Assembly (NCBI GenBank): GCA_027475525.1
Contig: JAMWFC010000049.1
Coordinates: 1,179,297 to 1,243,296 of the forward strand
DNA from: Macrolepiota albuminosa
Lineage: Eukaryota; Basidiomycota; Agaricomycetes; Agaricales; Agaricaceae
Direction of reading: 5' to 3'
DNA: 64,000 bases
Under the pieces are notes generated by a model. The model searched no databases. It was not told the DNA's origin and saw nothing but the letters and a program-made list of their open reading frames with translations. Positions within the stretch are counted from its first letter, which is position 1; the number at the start of each line of letters is the position of its first letter. This document shows, piece by piece, positions 56,573 through 64,000 of this stretch. The translations under genes were made by a program, and so were the position numbers.

Positions 56573-57789
56573 TGATGATGCCCAAAGTTTGGTCAGTAAC
56601 AAATGTAACAATAGCATTACCGTACCAAGAGCTTGCGTTGGGCACACTATAAGTGATGTGGGGAGTCCCGGGCAGGTCCCAGAGAACGCGCCTGTGAAAA
56701 TGAGGAAAAGTCGGTAAAGGGGGGTAAGGCACCAGGTGGTTGTGGAGTTGATAGGTGGGAAGGAGCTATGCCTTCTGCCAACTGCTCTAGCAGACGGCGC
56801 TTACGCTGGAAATGGGTTTCTGGTGGAATTCTGCCCTAGAGATCCCTCGCAGTGGGCTCCAATTTGATGACGCCCAAAGTTTGGTCAGTAACAAATGTAA
56901 CAATAGCGTTACCATACCAAGAGCTTTCATTGGGCGCGCTATAAGTGATGTGGGGAGTCCCGGGCAGGTCCCAGAGAACGTGCCTGTGAAAATGAGGAAA
57001 AGTCGGTAAAGGGGGTTGGCAAGTGTAAAGCGCTAAGGTAAAGCGCCTATGAAAGAAGCGGTAAGTGAACACGGCAAGAGCACGGTAAGCTTAGCGAAGT
57101 CTAAGCGTCGATAATGCCTGCCGTAGTTGCAAGGCGCGAGTGTGTTGAGTGTTAGCGAGAGTCTGCAACTGCCGACGAGTTCGACGTTGCCGACCGTAAA
57201 TGAGATCTTGAGCTTAAGGGAGACTGAAGTGAGGGGAGCAGGAAACTCTGGTCTATTATTCCCTTTTTTATGTACAAGTCGGTAAGTACTTTATATACTA
57301 CAAGGAGTTCACCGTTGCCAGTGACTAACCATTGCCAAAGTGTGGTAAACTGGAAAATTTCATAGGGGTAGCTCCAACAGTTTCAGATCCCTACTGTCCA
57401 TTCAAGACCCTTAGCGACGCCAGGCAGCAGATCGTGGTGCTAAACCATCAATCCATCACCCTTCTGTCTGTCCAAAAGGCTTAGCAATGTCAGGCGCCAA
57501 ATCAAGACGCTAAGCAGTGTCAGACACCAGGGTCAAACGCCAAGCTGTCCGTCAGTTTTTGATAGATCATCAGGCTTCTCCCTAAGCGCTGTCATTAGTG
57601 ACTGATGCCATCTGTCAGTCGTCATTCTGTCTGCCATTGGCGCTATCACTGATCGGATCTGCTTCTTGCCGTACGCAGCCGTCAAATATCGCCAAAATTG
57701 GATAATTAGCGTGCGCTAAGGTATCCTGAGCCTGTGCCGTGTTGCCGTAGCCTGCCGTTGATGCGCTGATCCTGTATGGGGTCCTATCA
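56573..57789 (-). mobile_element. Internally deleted LTR element inserted in gypsy-1 copy D
   Basis: The insertion is flanked by CCAG (56569-56572 and 57790-57793), and removing it with one CCAG restores the gypsy-1 Pol sequence. It consists of the first ~155 bp of the LTR (56573-56727), about 137 bp of internal sequence, and a full LTR (56865-57789). On the minus strand the LTR is followed by TTGGAGCCCACTGCGAGG, a plausible tRNA primer-binding site, which sets the orientation. No coding region remains. Confidence 0.8.
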
Positions 57790-58240
57790 CCAGGATAGTC
57801 GTGATCAACGACCTCTCCCAGGGAATGCAGATGCCATTGGACCCAGTGGGTCTGGTAAGGTAGACAAGCTGCTGCTCTACCTTGAAGCGTGGATGCACTT
57901 GAATATTGTTCAGAATATCTAAGAAGAGATTGTCATCCTTGTATCCTTGCTGGATATGTGTGCAAAATTGCGCATTGCCTAAGTCAATTGGCATGGGGTG
58001 ATGGTCATGCGAGTCCAATGCCTGCTGGAGAGTCATTTCCGCACTACTAGGGCACACCTCCTGCCTCCTTTCTTCGCCTGGCTAGGGAATCTCATGATCC
58101 ACCAGCACCTGCACCTTGATATTGCAAGCTTCTCGCTATTCTTGCAGTCGCTTGCTGGCTTGCATGGCACGTAGCTTGACTGTATGTTCCTTGATTTCAT
58201 GGAACCTATGCAGGGGCAAGTCCTCGCCCTCCAGGTTGAT
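57790..58240 (-). pseudogene. Gypsy-1 copy D, Pol linker after RNase H
   Basis: Minus-strand text LHRFHEI, AEMTLQQALDSHDH, IDLGNAQFCTHIQQGYKDDN and YLTRPTGSNGICIP matches copy A 6620-7075. RT and RNase H are missing: the Gag acidic linker joins directly to this linker at about 58240. Confidence 0.88.
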
Positions 58241-61200
58241 GTACAGCATGATCCACATCTGAGCCATCAGCCTCTACTTGTGGCTCTTTTTCCACCTTGT
58301 CAATGACCTTGTCATCCTTGTTGTCATTGACGACCTCACTAGGAGCTGCAGCTGTATGAGCTGCCTGGATGTGTGCCTTGAACGGGGCAGGACATTCCTT
58401 AGCAAAATGCCCAACCCAACCACAGTTGTAGCATGCTGAGGAGTCCCCAGCAGGCTTTTTCTGGGCTGCTCCAGCCACTTCAGTGGGTTTGCTCACCATG
58501 CACATTACAGGCGCTACACCCCCTCTCACTGCCACTTGGTTTTGACCCCAACTGGGTTGACTATCTTCCACTGGCAAATACCCAGCAGGCTTTGATGGAG
58601 GCCGTTGGCCTCCAGGAATTGTCTTGTGCACAACAAATTGCAGATTGCAATTGTTCTCCATCTCTGACTGTTTAGCCAGGAAGGTTCCCACCTTCACTGC
58701 CTGACAGTTCACAGGTTCTCAGCATGAACTATGCTGTTCATAATGATTTGCAGTATGTGTCGACTGCTCATAGCAAATGGCATATGCCAAGAACTTGGTC
58801 ACAGTATTGACCTCCAGAGACAAATTTTTGTTGTGTATCAATGCCCTCCTCATATCTACTGGTATTCTGTCTAGGAATGCCTTGCAAATCCTGTATTTGT
58901 CTGGATAGAAGGCCATATTCTGTGCATAACCCACCAGGTCATCATAAAATGTCTGGATGCCAGTCTTAGCATCATACACTGCCTTTCTAAAGGCATCCCA
59001 AGCTTCCTGCATCATTGCAGCATTGATGAATCAATTATACAATCCTATCAGAACTTCTTTAAATGTCCAATGCAATTTGTTGCGATTAATGTGGAAGACA
59101 TGGCAACAGAACCAATTCCGAGCCTCTCCCTCCATGAATTTATGTAGCACAAATATCCTCTCCTGGTCCATGTCATCTCCACCATAGCAGCAGGCTGCCA
59201 GGTGGTAGCAGACGTCCATGGCCCAGTCCTCCAACTGGGAGAGCCTATGCCCTCCAGCATATGCATGTATGTGCTTACTATCAGATTTACGGAGACTTAC
59301 CCGCTGCTCATAATGGTTTGCAGTCCGTGTTGACTGCTCATAACGGATGGCATATGCCAAGAATTCAGTCACAGTATTGACCTCCGGAGACAAATTATCA
59401 TTGCGTATTAACGCCCTCCTCATGTCTGCGGGTATTCCGTCCAGGAATGTCTTGCGGATAGTGTATTTGTCTGGATAGACGGCCATATTCTGTGCATGAC
59501 CCACCAGGTCATCATAAAAGGTCTGGACGCCAGTCTTAGCGTCATACACTGCCTTTCTAAAGGCATCACAGGCTTCCTGCATCGTAGCAGCGTTGACGAA
59601 ACGATTGTACAGTCCTATCAGGACTTCTTTAAATGTCCAATGCGGTTTGTCGCAATTAATGTGGAGAACATGGCGACAGAACCAATTCCAAGCCTCTCCC
59701 TCCATAAATTCGTGTAGCACAAATATCCTCTCCTAGTCCATGTTGTCTCCACCATAGCAGCAGGCTGCAAGGTGGTAGCACATGTCCATGGCCCAGTCCT
59801 CCAGTTGAGAGAACCTATGTCCTCCGGCATACACACGTATGTGCTTACCATCAGATTTATGGGGACTTACCCCAGCAGAGAATTTAAACCTGACTCCAAG
59901 GGAGTCATCCACTAGACAAGTAAGGTGGTCATGCATATGATCCATATGGATCCTGACCACCTCATTCATTCCAGGCATAGTTTCACGCAACTCATGAGGT
60001 GTGGGCATTGAAAATGCCTAGGGACTGCGAAACAGGTGTTTATTGGCTGTTCTTTCTGGCTGTGGGGTGGGCTGTTGCCTCATTTCTTGCTCTGCTGGTA
60101 ATCCACCAGTATGCCTGCCACTATTACAACAATTATTATCGTCTTGATTGTTCTGTCTACCATCATGACCCCCACCATTGTTATTGTGATGATTTGGCTC
60201 CCTCTTCTCGTAGTGATCACTATTATTGTCACTACCACCCGGATCTCTGTCCGGTTCAGCAGTTTGAGCCATGAATTGTTGCCGCATGTCATTGATAGAC
60301 GTTACATCCTCATGCCCTTCAAAGGCGACCTCCTGGTCGTCAATCAACAACTCACCATGATTGTGCAAGTCCTGGTTGCGCATCCTCTGGTAATTGGCGT
60401 GTTCATTCCAGTTGTCCATTAGGTGGACCCGTTGTACTACGTGTCGTGGTCATGTTTGCTCCTCAAGAATGTGGACTTTGTCCATCTCTTCCTTGATAGT
60501 GACTTGCTTTTGAGGTGTCTTAACCTCTTGCACTGCAAGTAGTGCCTCTGGCTCTGCCGGAGTTGTTGTCACAGTCTCTACCTCAGACAATGCCTGTTGA
60601 GGCACTCTGCTCACAAAGTGTTGCTGGTTTGCAGCATTCTGATGCCTAACGTAGTCTTGCTGAGACTCATTGGCCTGAAGAGGCACATCTAGCAATTAAT
60701 GGCGCTTGTTGGCGCACCCTCATTTTGCATTCCACTGAGTCGGCTAGAGTGGCTGTTGAGACTGCTGACCCTCGCACCACTTTGTGCTTGAGGTATTCCA
60801 CCACTTCGAGTTTGAAGATACAGACAAATAATTCGATATATTCAGTCAAATCTGCACAAGGTACATCATGGCTCCTAGCAGCCAGTAACTGTAGATGCTT
60901 TACTACGTAAAGCTGCAGACACTTTTGCGTCGATTCCTTTGTGACCAATGGATATCGGTCCAATACCAGCTGTAGCTGGATAGACAGTGTCAAATGCGAT
61001 CTCTTGCTTTCCTCATCATCTGAGGATTCCAGCTCAGACTCTAAGTCCAGAGCTCTCCTGAGGCCGGCTCTTCTGTGCAACTCTGGAATTTTAGGCGCTG
61101 ACAACGCCTTCTCTGACCTTACGGCCTCGTCATCCTCCCTATTGACCACTATTGCTGGTCTTTGCTTCTGTCCTTGTGTCGTCACCAATGACGGTCCTGG

Positions 61201-61638
61201 TTCAGTGGCAGCATCTGCCACATACTCCAAATGTTGCTCAGTTGGTGCAGTCCAGAATGGAGTACTATCCATGAACACACTGCCTTGTACCATTTTCGAG
61301 TACTGGGTAAGGTCTGGTTGACCTTTGGACTGAGCTGATGAGCTCTCAGGCAGTACCAGGTACATCAATGAAGGCATTTGGCTTGCTGGCAGCAACACTC
61401 CTGAGACCGTGGATCTCTCTCCTGGTTTACCACCAGGCCGTACAATGGACATCATCTATGATATGGATAGCCCACCTGGCATTCCAAAGCTTGCACTGAC
61501 ATTGCAAGGTATCTTTTTATTCCGCTTTGGTGGGGGCTGGTACACAGATGTGGATTGTGTTTTTACAGCTTGAGATGCAGGTGGGTCACCTGTGTCTGCA
61601 GCTGGGAAAGGAGGGTCCAGATCAAGGGACCCAGTCAT
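58240..61638 (-). pseudogene. Gypsy-1 copy D, Gag with internal duplication
   Basis: Starts at ATG 61638 and follows copy A Gag through many stops to the zinc knuckle (CYNCGWVGHFAKEC, about 58440) and acidic linker. The capsid-type region occurs twice in tandem (about 59301-59870 and 58732-59300). Protease is missing. Extensive CpG loss compared with copy A. Confidence 0.9.
58732..59870 (-). repeat. 570-bp in-frame tandem duplication inside Gag
   Basis: The block from VSPRKSD to HYEQR is present twice, joined HYEQR-VSLRKSD. Period about 570 bp (190 codons), so the frame is kept. The promoter-distal copy (58732-59300) carries more G/C-to-A/T changes than the proximal one. Confidence 0.92.
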
Positions 61639-61756
61639 GGAAGCACGTTTTTGACATGATGCTAACAGAAATCAAGAGGTTTTGGTGATGAGTTAAGAGT
61701 TGCCTAGTCCGTAACAAGCCTAGAGTCTAATGCCAATAGCAGAAGATTCAAAAAAA

Positions 61757-61930
61757 TGTAACCATAGATTATGAGCTAGAACAATCTTGTGTGTATCACA
61801 CAGTACTGAATCAGACCACAGTATCGGATTGACTAGAACTAGAGTGAATACAAGATGATATCTTACATAATACTCTACTGGATACCTATAGCGTCGTTGA
61901 TGCTAGTAGTGAGTGTGACGCTCCATTACA
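61757..61930 (-). repeat. Gypsy-1 copy D, 5' LTR
   Basis: On the minus strand it begins TGTAATGGAGCGTCAC and ends GGTTACA, 174 bp, matching the LTRs at 676-851 and 42598-42770. Confidence 0.88.
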
Positions 61931-62439
61931 GTCTTCTTTCAAGTCCAGCAATGTATATATCCAAGCTTTCTTTCCTGTCCACCCAATATCACCACCTGTT
62001 TGGCAGACCCATCTCTCACCTTCATATTACTGCCTGGCAACATCAATAAGTATTTTCTCATCATGCCCAGAATATGCTTGATCACTGCAGCCATGAATAC
62101 TACCATACAAATAGGTGCCCTGAATATGAATAGAAAGCCAAGGCATATTGATAGTAAGGCCTGCTTTGACGTGTTCCATGTATATCTCCAACAGCTTTTC
62201 TAGATGGTCTCCTGGCACTCAGCTGGTTATATCAGAGAATAGACAATCATGAGCTCGTGTTTCTTTGTCAGCAAGCCGTTTAAAGTCAGCTTTAAATTTT
62301 GCAGAAGGAAAGGCACGATGGGTCACAGTAGAGCATCTTCAAGATATTTGTATGTTCTTTTATTGCGACAAGATTCCAACCTTTGTTCATGCCTCACCCT
62401 AGTTAAAGAAGTCTACTACAACAATCCGAAGAGATTTCT

Positions 62440-63500
62440 TGGGCCAGGCTTTTCATGCAGTTTCAAGAGAGCAATTCCAGAACTGGTTTGTCGCCCAAGG
62501 CATTGGATGCTAGACCAAATAAAAATGCGTCGCGGTGCATGAGAACCCATATGAGCACAAAACAACTTGTATTCATCATCCTCTAAAGGAGTAATATCTG
62601 TCAGGCTCCAGTCGATCTTGCCTTGCTGCATTTCAAAAGTTTCGTCAAAAACGAGGCTATCACCCAAGAGTGTTCCCCTTATATCGAACTCAAATGTCTT
62701 TTGAAAAAGAGGAAGCAAGGTTTCAAGATGCGGATTGCCTGAGTTGGGTTGGAAAGTGGCGCGCAACTTTTGGCCCCGGATGAACTGGTTGAACATCGTT
62801 TTCTCCATTTTGCCTGGAAGGGAGTAAATCGGTTGATAAGTGGAATGAATGTCATTGATACACACCAAATTTCAGATTGGTTGGTATTTTCTGAAGAAGA
62901 TAATTATATCGCTCGAAGGGAAAGCAGTGCCAACCATGGACAGGTCCAAAGCAACGGAGAGCATCACCAAAGTGGAGAGACAGATGCTAATAAGGGGTTA
63001 TGGATGTGCCAGAAAAAAGCGCCTTGAGCGTGACCAGATAAGTGTAAATATTATCTGTGTATTGTTGTATGCGCTCCGTATTGACAGACCTTGACGATGC
63101 CAGCTTGATTGCTGAAACCAGGTATAAAAAATTTCTCAGCATCAGATTTTCTTGAGTATTGGGTTCCTTTCCTCCCCACAGGCGAATCAAAGTGACAGGA
63201 AGATTGATGGTACAAGAGGTTCGCCACTGATCAGCAGAAAACTTTCTGTATTTGGCCTCACCCAGATGGGCTGGCGCACAAGAAACCCACAATGGAAGCA
63301 TGAGTCACTCCATATAGGTTCTGATTTCAGCAAGTACACCTTTGCCAAAAACTTGGCTCCCTTTCGAGGTCTTACCATGTGAGCACTTGCGCTGAGCTTG
63401 TTGGACAACTTTTCCATTTCCATCAAGGACACCATCTTCAATACGCTGAGGTATGCAGGATTAGATTCTGTCATGTTCATGTGGTTTGACAAACCTTTTG
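62440..63500 (-). pseudogene. Plavaka-like transposon protein, decayed
   Basis: Minus-strand pieces in shifting frames read as one protein: WVSCAPAHLGEAKYRKFSAD, QWRTSCTINLPVTLIRLWGG, NFLYLVSAIKLASSRSV, then PFERYNYLLQKI-TNLKFG and MEKTMFNQFIRGQKLRATF, PHLETLLPLFQKTFEFDIRG and DITPLEDDEYKLFCAHMG. The order and the PFER-N-LL block are typical of the C-terminal half of basidiomycete Plavaka (CACTA-like) proteins. Both ends, and any terminal repeats, are missing. Recognition is from general knowledge of the family, so the name is tentative. Confidence 0.55.
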
Positions 63501-63573
63501 ATGGATCAGTATTCTCAACTCAGGAACCTTGAGCGAAGTATCGTTGGGTACAAACCCTGGAAGGTGTGCTAAC

Positions 63574-64000
63574 TGTCAGGTTCCGCTGAGTCAGGGGCTT
63601 TCCGGGAAAGCAACGCCCTTACAATGCGGACTTGACCTACGAATACTCGGGTGTCTGGAACTCCGGGGCTAGGACTCCGGGGTTCAAGATGAGGACAGGG
63701 GTAATCCCGGGATAGGGGACTAGAGTCTGGGGATTTTGGGTTGGAGGTAACTGAGGTTAGAGGGGGTCGAGTCGCGAACCGGAGGTTCTAAGACGAGACC
63801 AAGTTAGTAAATCAAGAGTCGCGAAGTGCGTACCAAAACTTAGAGCACGCGAATACTTAGGCGTGCCAGTCAAAGCGTACCAATCAAGGCGTACCAGTCA
63901 AGCAAAGGGCACGCAATAACCAAAGTAATATCAAGACTAGCAAATACAGCGGAGAACTACACTATAAGTACTACGGATCGTGTCTCGGGATTCCGGGGTG
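63574..64000. other. GC-rich stretch, possible start of an LTR (runs off window)
   Basis: Begins TGTCAGGTTCCGCTGAG and is rich in CCGGGG and GGACTC motifs with three GCGTACCARTCAA repeats near 63868-63902. No coding signal. The other end lies outside the window. Confidence 0.3.

Overview
This window is a piece of a basidiomycete (mushroom-forming, Agaricomycete-type) nuclear genome. The evidence is genes split by many 44-63-nt GT-AG introns, a basidiomycete-style HMG-box regulator, a Zn2Cys6 regulator, a six-exon histone H3 gene, and a dense nest of fungal transposons: Ty3/gypsy chromoviruses, Ty1/copia, a LINE, Helitrons with PIF1 helicase, a tyrosine recombinase and a Plavaka-like transposase. 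There is no operon structure and I saw no rRNA or intact tRNA gene.

Layout. 1-11.3 kb: a Helitron (Rep C-terminal part, PIF1 helicase, terminal hairpin) split by a gypsy-1 chromovirus with intact Gag-protease and Pol frames up to a truncated integrase. 11.3-13.4 kb: AT-rich minisatellites, no gene. 13.5-20 kb: a host island with the HMG-box gene (minus), the divergently transcribed Zn2Cys6 gene (plus) and a coiled-coil protein of unknown function (minus). 20.3-22.7 kb: retroelement fragments. 24.4-25.9 kb: a decayed C2H2 zinc-finger regulator split by a small TA-flanked inverted-repeat element. 27.5-33 kb: a LINE on the minus strand with a gypsy-2 fragment inserted. 33-35 kb: AT-rich repeats and a SINE-like Pol III unit. 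35.2-37.8 kb: Helitron fragments with a perfect solo LTR. 37.8-42.8 kb: gypsy-2 copy B abutting gypsy-1 copy C head to head. 43.4-45.1 kb: an LTR fragment and a decayed tyrosine recombinase. 47.3-49.1 kb: a divergent histone H3 gene with five ACGCGT boxes upstream and a diverged inverted repeat on both sides. 49.6-51.5 kb: copia. 53-62 kb: gypsy-1 copy D, with a 570-bp tandem duplication inside gag, a chromodomain, a possible extra 3' ORF and an inserted third LTR family. 62.4-63.5 kb: a decayed Plavaka-like coding region.

How it fits together. Most of the window is a transposon graveyard in which lesions are mainly C-to-T or G-to-A changes (CGA to TGA, CAG to TAG, TGG to TGA), as expected from cytosine-methylation decay or RIP-like mutation. 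Gypsy-1 copy A is the exception: its two long frames are clean and in the same frame, separated only by one UGA in the readthrough context UGA-CUAG. The host genes are transcription or chromatin factors. The observations most worth following are the UGA-CUAG junction, the non-canonical histone H3, the Helitron that lost its HUH segment, and the extra ORFs downstream of integrase in both chromovirus families.
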